Positions 55,333 through 64,000 of a stretch of 64,000 bases of DNA are shown here, in pieces. The notes beneath the pieces are model-generated. The model was not told the DNA's origin and searched no databases. It saw only the letters and a list, made by a program, of their open reading frames with translations. Source of the DNA: Terrirhizobium terrae (GTDB taxonomy: Bacteria > Pseudomonadota > Alphaproteobacteria > Rhizobiales > Rhizobiaceae); the NCBI RefSeq assembly GCF_030323265.1, contig NZ_CP104992.1, positions 1,487,501 to 1,551,500 of the forward strand, written 5' to 3'. The position numbers and the translations under genes are program-made. Within the stretch, counting starts at the first letter, position 1, and the number at the start of each line of letters is the position of its first letter.

Positions 55333-55337
55333 ATCAA

Positions 55338-55658
55338 TCAGGCGGCGCTGGAAATCCAGGCGGACAGCGCGGTCTTCGGCGCGGCACCGACCTTGATATC
55401 GGCCACTTCGCCGCCCTTGAACATGGCGAGTGTCGGGATAGAGCGGACGCCGAACTGGGCGGCCAGTTCCGGATTCTCGTCGATGTTGAGCTTTGCGACC
55501 TTCACCTTGCCGGCGAGTTCGGTGGCGATTTCCTCGAGGCTCGGAGCGATCATCTTGCAGGGACCGCACCATTCGGCCCAGAAATCCACGACGACCGGCT
55601 CGGCGGAGTTCAGCACTTCGGCCTGGAAATTATTGTTGTCGACTTTCACGGTAGCCAT
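55338..55658 (-). CDS. trxA: Thioredoxin
   Basis: Cytoplasmic disulfide reductase. 106 residues from ATG 55658 ([11 protein letters not shown]), which follows AAGGAGAGCC. An upstream ATG at 55718 is rejected. The active site is WAEWCGPCK (Cys31, Cys34), with the cis-Pro in SIPTLAMF. Intact. It is downstream of addA on the same strand, 107 bases away, and ends in a terminator. Confidence 0.97.
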   Translation of the reverse strand: MATVKVDNNNFQAEVLNSAEPVVVDFWAEWCGPCKMIAPSLEEIATELAGKVKVAKLNIDENPELAAQFGVRSIPTLAMFKGGEVADIKVGAAPKTALSAWISSAA

Positions 55659-55765
55659 GAGGCTCTCCTTCACGATTCGTGTTGCTGCAAATGTGAGATC
55701 GTTGTCAGCACTTTTCAAGCACCCGTCATGTCACTTTGTCTGGAGCTCCGCAAGCGAACGGGCCA

Positions 55766-58700
55766 TCAGTTCGGGGAAAGCGCAATCACCTTGGCCGTCT
55801 CGGTATAGGCAAGCACGCAATCGACTTGCTTGCCGGGATAAAGCGGCGCGAGGATCTGACGGTAGATGGCAAGCTGCGCCCGATGGGGCAGGGGCACATC
55901 CTCGGCTGCGGCCGGGGGAATGCGATTGGTCTTGTAGTCGAGAATGATGACGCGATCCTCCGTCTCGACCAGCCGGTCGATGCGGCCCGAGATCGCAAAG
56001 TCCTGCCCCTCCAGCGACAGCGTCCCCATGATCGACACTTCCGACTGGCTGCGGGCGGAAAACACCGGCGCCAGATCCCGATGGGCCAGAACCGACATCA
56101 CGCTCGCAACCAGCTTTTCGCGCTCGCCTTGGGGCCAGAAGCGGGCAGCACGCCCGGCATAGCGATGGGCGGCAGCTTCCCGCTCGCTGTCTGGAAACTC
56201 CGTCAGCATCTGCAGCATGCGGTGAACGAGCTTGCCCTTCTGCAGCGCCAGGCTGCTGGATGCCTTCTCGCCGAACAGGGGAGATGTGACGATCAGGTTG
56301 TCCGCATCGTCATCGATCATCGTGCCGGCACCGGAAGGGCTCAAGGGTCGCGGCAGAACCTTCTGCGGCGGCAGCGGGCGGAAGAGGGCAGGCGGCAGAG
56401 AAGCCGGCAACGGCGCCTTGTCGGCAGAAACCGCCGCCATATGCTCGGCCTTCTGCACCGGCTTGCCCGCAGCCTGCGGCAGGCGCCAGGAAAGCCCGTT
56501 CCATTCGCCGTCCGGCCCGTGGAACGTTGCCGGCCTGCAATGCGCCTCATCGGTCGAAAGCGCACGGCCGATCATCGCTTGCCAGCTTTCGGGATTGTCG
56601 CGGGCACCGCGATAGCCGCAGATCACCAGCCGGTCGGCGGCCCGCGTCATGCCGACATAGAGCAGCCGGCGATACTCTTCTTCCGCACCCATCTTCAGCC
56701 GTGCATCGTCGGCCGTGGTCAGGGCATTGGACAGACCCTTGCCCGGAACCCAGACCGGAACGCTCTCCGCGCCCACCTGCAGCAACCGGAATTTCGGCAC
56801 ATGGGAGGAAATGAAGGCCTTGGAATTGCTGTCGACGAGAAACACGACCGGCGCTTCCAGACCCTTGGAGGCATGCACGGTCATGATCCGCACCTCGTTG
56901 CGCCCGCCATCCTGCTCGCGCTTCACCTCGGGGCTTTCGATCTCCAGCGTCGAGACGAAGGCCTGCAGCCCCGGAAGACCCGAAGTTTCGTGGTCCAGCG
57001 CGAAGGTCAAAAACTCGTCGAGAATATCGCCCGCCTCGCTGCCCAGCCGCCCGAGAAATTTTTGCGCCCGCCATACTGGCCGAGAATGCGGGCAAAGAGA
57101 TCATGCGGGCTGAGCAGCCGCGACAGCGTCAGCAGATGCTCCAGCCGATCGGCCGCGTCGCGGAAGCGCAGCGGCTGGTCGTCCGAAAGCCGTTTCAGCT
57201 GGCTCCAGGCGCTCTCATTGTCGCCCCGCAGCGCCGCCACCTCGAACACGTCTTCTTCCGACAGGTCGAAAAGCGGGCTCTTCAACAGCGCCGCCAGCGA
57301 CAGGTCGTCCTGCGGCAAAAGCAGGAAACGCCCGAGTGCCAGAAGATCCTGTACGGCGATATGGCTCGTCAGCCGCAACCGGTCGGCGCCGGCAACGGGA
57401 ATATTGTCGCGGCGCTTCAGCGCCCTCGTCAGCGCGTTGACAAAGGCATCGCGCTTGCGCACCAGAACCAGAATGTCGCCCGGCTCGATGAGCCGTTCTT
57501 CAGGTCCATTCGGTCCCTTCTCGATCACCGTCTCCCGCCCGATCATCTCGCCGATGCGGTTGGCTATGCGCGACGCGAGGATCGCCGAGGGCGCCTTGTC
57601 CGGCGTCGCATCGAAGGGCGCGGTCCAGTCCTCTTCCTGCACCGCGACATCCGGCACCACGACATCCCAGAGATCGACTTCGCCAGCATGGCCCATGCGG
57701 TTGGAGCGGTGCTGCACCGGATCGCCGGTGGCTGACAGCCCCCGCGCATTGTCTTCCAGCGCAAACACCTGGTCGACGGCCGAAAGCACATCGGCGGTGG
57801 AGCGGAAGGACAGCGGCAGTCGGATGGCGTGGAACGGCTGGCCGCTGCCGGCCACCTGGCGCTGCGTCGCCAGCCGTTCTTCGGCAAACCGCTCCGGCCG
57901 CGCGCCCTGGAAGGAATAGATCGACTGCTTCTCGTCGCCGACCGCAAACATCGTCCGGAGCGTGTCACGAGCACTCGCACCGGAATAAAAGTCTTCCGCC
58001 AGCGACTTGATCACCGTCCACTGGATCGGGCTGGTATCCTGCGCCTCGTCGACGAGAATGTGGTCGATACCTTGATCGAGCTTGTAATGCACCCAGGCGC
58101 CGACGCCGTCGCGGGTCAGAAGGTCTGCCGTGCGGGCGATCAGATCCTCGAAGTCGAGCAGGCTGCGCTTCTTCTTCAGGTCCTCGTAATCGTCGTTCAG
58201 CCGCGCCGCCAGCGTCAGCGCCGCCCTGGTGGCGGTAAACATGCTGATCAGCCGCAACCGGTCGCGGGATGTCGCAACATGCTCGCGGGCGGCGTTGACG
58301 GCATCCGCCAGTTCCGGCGCCGGCTTCAGCATCGCCTTGGCCACGAGCGAGGAATCCGCCTTCGGCTTGCCGGTGCCGGTCATGAAGATCTGGTCGAGCA
58401 GCTCGGCGCGCTTGAAGACATCCGTCTCCTTCATCGCCAGCCTCAGCCCATAGGCGACCTCGGTCACCTTGGCGCCACCAGCTAGGTCGGCAAGCGACAG
58501 ATAGAGATCGAGCGTGATACCGGAAAGCCCCGGCAGCGGCCAATAGCCGGCTGCTATGCTTGCCTCGGTATCGGCCGGATCGAGCCCCAACGCCTTCTTC
58601 AGCGCCGGCCCGATGCCGCCATGCCGCTCCGCGTGAGCCGTGAACCGGCGGATCGCCGTGCGGTTGGCGATGATGTCGGACAGCAGCGCTTCGAGACCGA

Positions 58701-59304
58701 ACTCGTCACCGAGATCCAATACATGCGCAAAAGCCTCGGCGAGATCCGGATCGTCCTCGGCTGACGTAGCAGTCAAAAGCGACCGACGAGCTTCCGCCAG
58801 TAGCGCGGTAGCGGCGCGATCGTCGAGCACGGAAAAATGCCCGGCGACATTGGCTTCCAGCGGAAACTGGTGCAGCAGCGCCTCGCAGAAGGCGTGAATC
58901 GTCTGGATCTTCAGCCCGCCCGGCGTTTCCAGCGCCTTGGCGAACAGCCGTCGCGCTTCGGCCAGCTTGTTGGAATCCGGCTCAGAACCTTCGATCCCGG
59001 CGATCCGCTTCGACAGTTCTTCATCGGAAAGCACCGTCCATTCGGCCAGCCGCTGGAAGACGCGGTTCGACATTTCGGATGCTGCAGCCTTCGTATAGGT
59101 GAGGCAGAGAATGGCCGATGGGCGGCAACCGGCGAGCAGGAGCCGGATCACCCGCTGCGTCAGCACATGGGTCTTGCCGGAACCGGCATTGGCCGAGACC
59201 CAGGCGGAACTTGCCGGATCGGACGCGCGAGACTGCTGAACCGTCGTCCAGTCGATCCATGTGATCGGGTCGTCGCCTTCCGGCAGGTCGAGATGGTCAC
59301 TCAT
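55766..59304 (-). CDS. addA: AddA helicase-nuclease of the AddAB double-strand-break complex (one frameshift)
   Basis: UvrD-type helicase with a C-terminal RecB-family nuclease, processing broken ends for RecA. The start ATG 59304 (MSDHLDLPEGDDPITW) overlaps the addB stop by 8 bases. Walker A is VSANAGSGKTHVLTQRV, Walker B LVDEAQDTSPIQW, and helicase motif TVHASKGLEAPVVFL follows in the second half. The nuclease motif LDYKTNRIPP lies near the end. The frame breaks at 57056-57063 in AAATTTTT. One added base gives QYGGRKKFLGRLGSEAGDIL and about 1179 residues in total. Probable sequencing error. Confidence 0.93.
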
Positions 59305-62300
59305 CGGCTTCCGCCTCCCCATCGTCATCGGCCGTCGACCACTCGGCAACGCGAGCAAGGTGGTCGTACTCACCGCCGAAGTCACCCTGGGCGAACGGCA
59401 CCAGCCGCGACGCAAACCCGGCTTCGCCCTTGCGCAGCGTCAGCACGAAACGGGTCAGCTGCTCCAGCGATTCCTCGGCAAGATCGATCGCCGATTTGGA
59501 ATCCGGCTTGCCACCCGCCTCGTTGTTCACCCGCTCGGCCTTGAACCGGTCGCCGGGACGCAGCCGCACATAGAGAAGATCGTCCGGCTGGCCGCTGATC
59601 TCCTTGAACCCGCCATGGATCAGCGCCGCCGCCTCCAGCGACAATTGCGGATCGAGCAGAGTTCGCGCCTGCTTGGTGGAGGGCGACAGGCCGGTCTTGT
59701 AGTCGACGATGTCGATCCGGCCATTGCCTTTGAGGTCGATCCGGTCGGCGATCCCGGTCACGCGGATGCCGGCGCTGACGACCTCCCAGCCGCCCCGCAC
59801 TTCGGTGAACGTGGACCGCAGATCATGGGCGCGATCCGCCTCCCAGTCGAGGAAGGCGCGGGAGACCTCGACGAAGCGCGGCCGCCAGACCCGGTCGATA
59901 TGCGGCGGCAACTGTTCGGCATCGAAAAGCTCTTCCGTGATCTGCCGCATCGTTTCACGTGAATCGGGCGTTCCCGGCTTGAAGCCCTGCCTGATGCTCT
60001 CCCGCGTATAGCGGTCGATGATCGCGTGATAGAGCGTGCCCCGCTCGGAAGCGCCGGGATCCTGGTTGAATGGATCGAGCGGATCGAGCTTGAGCACCCG
60101 GCGGGCATAGACGGAATAGGGGTCGCGGCGCAGGCGGCCGACCTCGCTGAAGGAATAACGCGTCGGCTGCAGATCTGCCGGCGGTTTCGGGGCAGGGCGC
60201 CTGGCCGGCTGCTGGTTCTCGCCCTCATCGATCTTCGCTGCCCAGTGGCGAAAATCCTCGCCGCGGGCCTTTAGCTCCTCGGCAAAGGCCTTGCCGCCCA
60301 GCGCCAGCAGGCGTTGCAGCCAGCGCGAGGCGACCGTCGGCGTCGAGCCCTGCCGCATCGAGCGGGTGAGGATCAGGTTGCGCGTGCCGCAGGCCATCTG
60401 GAAATCATGCGCCAGCTGGCCGATCCGCCGTTCCGGTGGCTCCAGCCCCATATCGGTCTTCATCGTGCGGGAAAGGAACGGGTTGTTGACCGTCTGGCCG
60501 GGCCACGAGCCTTCGTTCAGCCCGCCGAGGATCATCGTATCGACCGTCTGCAGCCGCGCTTCCAGCGTGCCGAAGATGAAGACCCGCGGATTGGCGAGCG
60601 AGCGCGGCTTCACCGCGCCGCCGGTCGTCAGCGCCATGACGATGTCGATCCATTGCGGACCGTCCGCCTCCATCTGCCCATCGGTCTCGATTACTTCGGC
60701 CAAAAGGTCGGCCAGCTGCTCGCCGGCTTCGCCTGACCAGAGCGCGGCAAGATCACCACGCTCGTCGATGCACAGTGCTTCCAGCGCCCGGCCGGTGCGG
60801 GCCGCCCAGTCCGACAGCAGGAGCTTTGCCGTCAGTCCCCGCCCATCCGGCCGGCGGCGCAGAAAGGCGCCGACCAGCGGCTCGACCGCGATGGTGATTT
60901 TCTTCGCAATCTCGCGGGCTTGCTCGACCGCGCCTTCCGGCAGCGAGGCGCGCCATTGCGGCATATGCGGATCGTCCATGATCGCCGCAAGCTGCGTTTC
61001 CAAGAGCGGTTCGAGCGTCGAAATATCCATCTCGCCGACACCACCTCGCAAGGCGAGCACCTCCAGCGCATCGACCGCCGCTCGCAGTTCGATAGCCGGC
61101 AGGCCGAGCCTGACCAGCGGATGCTTGATAAGCCCGACGATCGCCACCGGATCGCCCGGCCGCAGCGTCGCCTCCAGCAGCAATTGCGTCAGCGTCCCCT
61201 GCGGCGTGCCGGACAGCGCCGAACCGGCGGAATCATCGGCGAGAATGCCGAACCGGGCAAGTTCCGCGGTCACGCGCCGGCCAAGCGCACGGTCGGGGGT
61301 GATCAGCGCCGCGACGGCCTGCCCGCCGTTGCGGCCGGGTTTTTCCAGCGCCAGCCGGAGTGCGATGGCGATCGCCACCGCTTCCTCACGCTCATTGCCG
61401 GCCTCGACCAGCGTCACGTCCTTGAAGGCTGCTGCCAGCTCGTCCGGTGCCGCCTCGTTGCGCCAGCGGCTCCAGTGATCGGTTGCCTTGGCTGGCACCA
61501 GAGCCTGCGAGATCGCCTCGGCCCGAAATGCCAGATCCGGCCCGATCGTGCCCAGCGTCTCGACATCCCGTCGCGTGGCGCCGATCTTCTTCAACAGCCG
61601 GGATAGTCCGAATTGCGGATGGCTGCGGCTTGCCGGCTCCGGGCGTCCGTCAATCTGATCTTCGCCGACGATCGCCCACTGGTCGTCCGGCATGGTCATG
61701 TCGAGGCCGGGCAGGACGACGGTGCCGTTCGGCAGGCGCGAGATTGCAGCGATGAGTTCGGCCGCTGCCGGCACCGAACCGGTGGAGCCGGCGACGATGA
61801 CAGGCCCTTTATGCTCCCGCTCCCCGATCCGCTCGGCCTCGCCGCGCAGAATGGCGGCGCGATGCTTTGCCGGCGAAGAGCGTTTCAGTTCCTCCAGCCG
61901 CGCCGGCCAGAAGGCGCTGGCAATCGACAGAAATTCGGCGGTCAGCTGCCACCAGAGCGCATGCTCGCCGGTCTGGAGGTTCTTCAGGTCGCTCCAGTCG
62001 CGCTCCTCTGTCTCGATCGCGTCGATCAGCTCGGCAAGCGCCCGGGCAAGCCAGATCGCGTCCGCCGGGCTCGCCGGTGCGACGAGCGGCGATTCCGAAT
62101 GCAGGTCGAGCACGATCTTCGGCAACTGGTTTCGCCAGGCAAGGATCAGCCGGCCGAGTTCGAGCAGCCGTGCCGTGCCGCCGATCGGCAGCGCGAGATC
62201 CATCTCCTCGGGTGCGACGAGATCGAAGAAGCCGCTATCGTCGTCTGTCTCGCCGAGCGGCCGGATGACCGGGAGAATGGCGGCGCGTCCGCCGAGCAGG

Positions 62301-62500
62301 TCGACGAACTCGGAGCGCAGCACACGGGCCGAACGCCGCGTCGGCACGTAGATCGTCACATCGGCAAGGGAAAGCGGATCGTTGGGATCATACTGGAACG
62401 TCTCGTTCAGCCGGCCGTCACACAGCGCCGCTGCCAGCGTCCTCAGAAATGGCGCTGCGGGCGGGATGGTGAACAGGCGGCTCGAACGGTCGGCCGGCAT
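59297..62500 (-). CDS. addB: AddB, nuclease subunit of AddAB (alphaproteobacterial type)
   Basis: 1067 residues, intact. A degenerate helicase-like half precedes a RecB-family nuclease with IDIVDYKTGLSPS near residue 970. This is the rhizobial AddB: it lacks a P-loop (the N-terminus reads TIYVPTRRSARVLRSEF) and has no cysteine in the nuclease half, so the four-Cys iron-sulfur staple of Bacillus AddB is absent. About residues 845-850 contain DSRET, encoded by parS site 6. It overlaps addA by 8 bases and is preceded by the nucleotidyltransferase gene, 3 bases upstream. Confidence 0.92.
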   Translation of the reverse strand: MPADRSSRLFTIPPAAPFLRTLAAALCDGRLNETFQYDPNDPLSLADVTIYVPTRRSARVLRSEFVDLLGGRAAILPVIRPLGETDDDSGFFDLVAPEEMDLALPIGGTARLLELGRLILAWRNQLPKIVLDLHSESPLVAPASPADAIWLARALAELIDAIETEERDWSDLKNLQTGEHALWWQLTAEFLSIASAFWPARLEELKRSSPAKHRAAILRGEAERIGEREHKGPVIVAGSTGSVPAAAELIAAISRLPNGTVVLPGLDMTMPDDQWAIVGEDQIDGRPEPASRSHPQFGLSRLLKKIGATRRDVETLGTIGPDLAFRAEAISQALVPAKATDHWSRWRNEAAPDELAAAFKDVTLVEAGNEREEAVAIAIALRLALEKPGRNGGQAVAALITPDRALGRRVTAELARFGILADDSAGSALSGTPQGTLTQLLLEATLRPGDPVAIVGLIKHPLVRLGLPAIELRAAVDALEVLALRGGVGEMDISTLEPLLETQLAAIMDDPHMPQWRASLPEGAVEQAREIAKKITIAVEPLVGAFLRRRPDGRGLTAKLLLSDWAARTGRALEALCIDERGDLAALWSGEAGEQLADLLAEVIETDGQMEADGPQWIDIVMALTTGGAVKPRSLANPRVFIFGTLEARLQTVDTMILGGLNEGSWPGQTVNNPFLSRTMKTDMGLEPPERRIGQLAHDFQMACGTRNLILTRSMRQGSTPTVASRWLQRLLALGGKAFAEELKARGEDFRHWAAKIDEGENQQPARRPAPKPPADLQPTRYSFSEVGRLRRDPYSVYARRVLKLDPLDPFNQDPGASERGTLYHAIIDRYTRESIRQGFKPGTPDSRETMRQITEELFDAEQLPPHIDRVWRPRFVEVSRAFLDWEADRAHDLRSTFTEVRGGWEVVSAGIRVTGIADRIDLKGNGRIDIVDYKTGLSPSTKQARTLLDPQLSLEAAALIHGGFKEISGQPDDLLYVRLRPGDRFKAERVNNEAGGKPDSKSAIDLAEESLEQLTRFVLTLRKGEAGFASRLVPFAQGDFGGEYDHLARVAEWSTADDDGEAEADE
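59951..59966 (-). other. parS site 6 (inside addB)
   Basis: On the minus strand CGATTCACGTGAAACG, 13 of 16 positions with the full TTCACGTGAA core. It encodes DSRET in addB, about 26 kb right of the origin. The weakest of the six. Confidence 0.7.
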
Positions 62501-62503
62501 GGG

Positions 62504-63244
62504 TCAGGCCTTCTCGCTATGGCGGGCGATCACCGCCTCGGCCGCAGGAAGAGCATCGGGCGTGCCGACGGTGATCCACTCGCCGTCCATGACCAGTCCG
62601 TAGAGCCGGCCTTTCTCGATCGCCTTGTCGAAATAGATGTTGAGGTTGAACGCGTCATCAGGGGCATCGTCGAGCAGCGAGGACTGCATCACGATCGCGC
62701 CGGCATAAACGACCGGATTGTCGCCATCGACATAGCGCGACAGCCGCCCATCCGGATCCAGCTGAAAATCCTTCTTGCCATTATGCCCGGTCGTGCGCTC
62801 CAGCGGCACGCAGAGCAGTGCCATGTCCATCGTCGCCGGATCGAAGAATCCGGCTAACCGTTCGAGATTGGTCGGCTTGCCGTATGTCTCGCCGATCCAG
62901 AAGAGATCGGCATTCATGACGAAAACGATGCCGGGAGAAAGCAGGGCGAGGCCTTTCTTCAGCCCACCGCCGGAATTCATCAGCTGATCGCGCTCGTCGG
63001 AGACGATGATGTCGAGACGCGGATAGGCGTTAAGATGAGCCTCCATCCGGTCGGCAAAATGATGCACATTGACGGCCGCGCGAGTAACACCGGCATCGGC
63101 GAGCGCGTCCAGCCCATAGTCGATCATCGGCTTGCCGGCGACCGGCACCAGCGGCTTCGGCATCGTGTCGGTGATGGGCCTGAGACGGGTACCAAGCCCC
63201 GCGGCAAGCACCATCGCCTGGGTGATGGGAGCTTTCGTCGTCAT
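62504..63244 (-). CDS. Sugar-phosphate nucleotidyltransferase, probably MurU-like
   Basis: 246 residues. The N-terminal nucleotide-binding signature MVLAAGLGTRLRPITDTMPK and KPLVPVAGKPMIDY are those of NTP-transferases. Later motifs include MNADLFWIGE with the metal-binding Asp. The neighbouring kinase gene argues for N-acetylmuramate-alpha-1-phosphate uridylyltransferase (MurU), the second step of the AmgK-MurU cell-wall recycling route, though sequence alone does not exclude a mannose-1-phosphate guanylyltransferase-type activity. It precedes addB by three bases. Intact. Confidence 0.8.
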   Translation of the reverse strand: MTTKAPITQAMVLAAGLGTRLRPITDTMPKPLVPVAGKPMIDYGLDALADAGVTRAAVNVHHFADRMEAHLNAYPRLDIIVSDERDQLMNSGGGLKKGLALLSPGIVFVMNADLFWIGETYGKPTNLERLAGFFDPATMDMALLCVPLERTTGHNGKKDFQLDPDGRLSRYVDGDNPVVYAGAIVMQSSLLDDAPDDAFNLNIYFDKAIEKGRLYGLVMDGEWITVGTPDALPAAEAVIARHSEKA

Positions 63245-63256
63245 GTCAGGCCTAAT

Positions 63257-64000
63257 TTATGATTCGGGAAGTTCTATTCCAGCCCGTCGGCACCAATCGC
63301 GCAAGGGGGCGAGCGCCTCATGGGCAAGTGCCGTCGAGAGATGCCTCAGCGTACGCGGCATGTGCTTCATGTATTGCGGCTTGCCGTCGCGCTCTTTCAG
63401 CCGCACCCAGAGGCCGGCGAGCTTGCAATTGCGCTGCGCTGCCATGATCGCCCAGGCTTTCAGGAAGCCGGCTTCGTCGAAATGTCCCTGCGCATGGCGA
63501 AGCGCCAGATAGTCGGTCATCATCCGGTCAGCGAGCGGCTTCGGAATATCGACGCGGGCATCCTGTACCAGCGAGGCGACGTCATAGGCTGTCGGCCCGA
63601 TCATCGCATCCTGGAAATCGATCAGGCCGACGCGACGGACACCGATCTCTTCCGGACGCCAGATGATATTGGGCGAGTGCATGTCGCGCAGCAGAAGGTT
63701 CTTCTCGGCATCGCCCAGTTGGCCGATCAGCCCGTCCCAGATTGCCAGATAGTCCTGCCGCTCCGCGTCGCTCGGCTGCTCGCCCCGCTTCCACGGCAGG
63801 TACCAGTCGAGAATCAGCCGGGCTTCCATCTTCATCGCGGTCGGATCGAAATCCGGGATGTGATGCACATGGCCTTCCGCCATGGCGAGATCCTGCCGGG
63901 CGGGATGGGCGTGCAGGGCGGCAAGGCAGGCGACGCTTTCCCGGTAGCGATCCTCGATCGGCTGTCCGTCCTCGGTCAGTACGCCGTCAGTGCCGAGATT
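63257..64000 (-). CDS. APH-fold phosphotransferase, AmgK-like (partial)
   Basis: At least 247 residues, with the upstream end cut off by the window edge. The reading frame is open right to base 64000. The kinase catalytic loop LLLRDMHSPNIIWRP (Asp and Asn of the APH superfamily) and GLIDFQDAMIGPTAYDV, with the DFG-equivalent Asp, are both present, followed by a helical C-terminus. In rhizobia this protein is often fused at its N-terminus to TsaE, the tRNA threonylcarbamoylation ATPase. That part would lie beyond the window. With the adjacent MurU-like gene it could be the amino-sugar kinase AmgK. Substrate not proved. Confidence 0.75.
   Translation of the reverse strand, partial: NLGTDGVLTEDGQPIEDRYRESVACLAALHAHPARQDLAMAEGHVHHIPDFDPTAMKMEARLILDWYLPWKRGEQPSDAERQDYLAIWDGLIGQLGDAEKNLLLRDMHSPNIIWRPEEIGVRRVGLIDFQDAMIGPTAYDVASLVQDARVDIPKPLADRMMTDYLALRHAQGHFDEAGFLKAWAIMAAQRNCKLAGLWVRLKERDGKPQYMKHMPRTLRHLSTALAHEALAPLRDWCRRAGIELPES

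Larger units (their letters stand above)
54411..55337. other. Palindrome-rich gene-free stretch between folC and trxA
   Basis: About 930 bases with no recognisable gene. Open frames occur on both strands at 54768-55040 but resemble nothing I recognise and overlap each other. The stretch holds a nested hairpin element (54469-54594), an inverted GGGCGTG/CACGCCC (55031-55064), a long inverted repeat (55126-55181), the trxA terminator and parS site 5. It may contain dispersed intergenic repeats or a structured RNA. Confidence 0.6.

Noticed and set aside
55736..57919. A 727-residue open frame on the plus strand opposite addA
   Set aside because: Antisense shadow of addA. The addA frame is supported by helicase and nuclease motifs and this one by none.

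Overview
This is a 64 kb piece of an alphaproteobacterial main chromosome, almost certainly from the family Rhizobiaceae (Rhizobium/Agrobacterium/Neorhizobium-like). The evidence is protein resemblance and gene order: hemE next to a PEP-synthase regulatory protein across a DnaA-box-rich gap, the mnmE-mnmG-rsmG-parA-parB run, rhizobial-type addAB, trcR, timA-mltA-smr, trpFBA-accD-folC and a large (180 kDa class) NAD-glutamate dehydrogenase. I cannot name the species. No tRNA, rRNA, CRISPR, prophage or insertion sequence is visible. This is core genome, not an island.

Layout. 1-17 kb: end of asd, a lytic transglycosylase, carbonic anhydrase, NAD-GDH, an MFS transporter, purH, a heparinase-like protein, rsmB, htpX, an SDH assembly factor, a secreted nuclease and acetyl-CoA synthetase. 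17-25 kb: cell-cycle regulator trcR, propionyl-CoA synthetase, a YggS protein, then leuS-lptE-holA. 25-33.7 kb: parB, parA, rsmG, mnmG, mnmE, rho, hemJ and hemE, all on the minus strand. 33.7-34.1 kb: the likely chromosomal replication origin. 34-45 kb: ppsR-maf-aroE-coaE-dnaQ, secB and fxsA (reverse), timA-mltA-smr-xre, gyrB and a nitroreductase. 45-54 kb: PHB depolymerase, DUF2852, a YgjP-like metallopeptidase, a cell-wall hydrolase and trpFBA-accD-folC. 54-64 kb: a 0.9 kb palindrome-rich gene-free stretch, trxA, addA, addB, and a probable MurU/AmgK pair that runs off the end.

How it works together. The window is organised around chromosome replication and segregation. Genes next to the putative origin point away from it on both sides. 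parA and parB lie about 7-9 kb to its left. Six sites with the core TTCACGTGAA (parS) spread over about 33 kb around it. Five of the six share the variant GATTCACGTGAAAC, and four lie in or at the start of reading frames, three of them encoding Ser-Arg-Glu-Thr.

Sequence quality. Seventeen single-base frameshifts can be placed in fourteen genes, including leuS, holA, parA, parB and folC. Many fall in short homopolymers. This pattern looks like uncorrected assembly errors, not gene decay, so these genes are annotated as full-length CDSs with the break positions noted. I found no convincing new multi-gene system. The best leads are the parS arrangement, the palindrome-rich 54.4-55.3 kb stretch, the four-gene ATGA-coupled timA operon and the AmgK-MurU pair.
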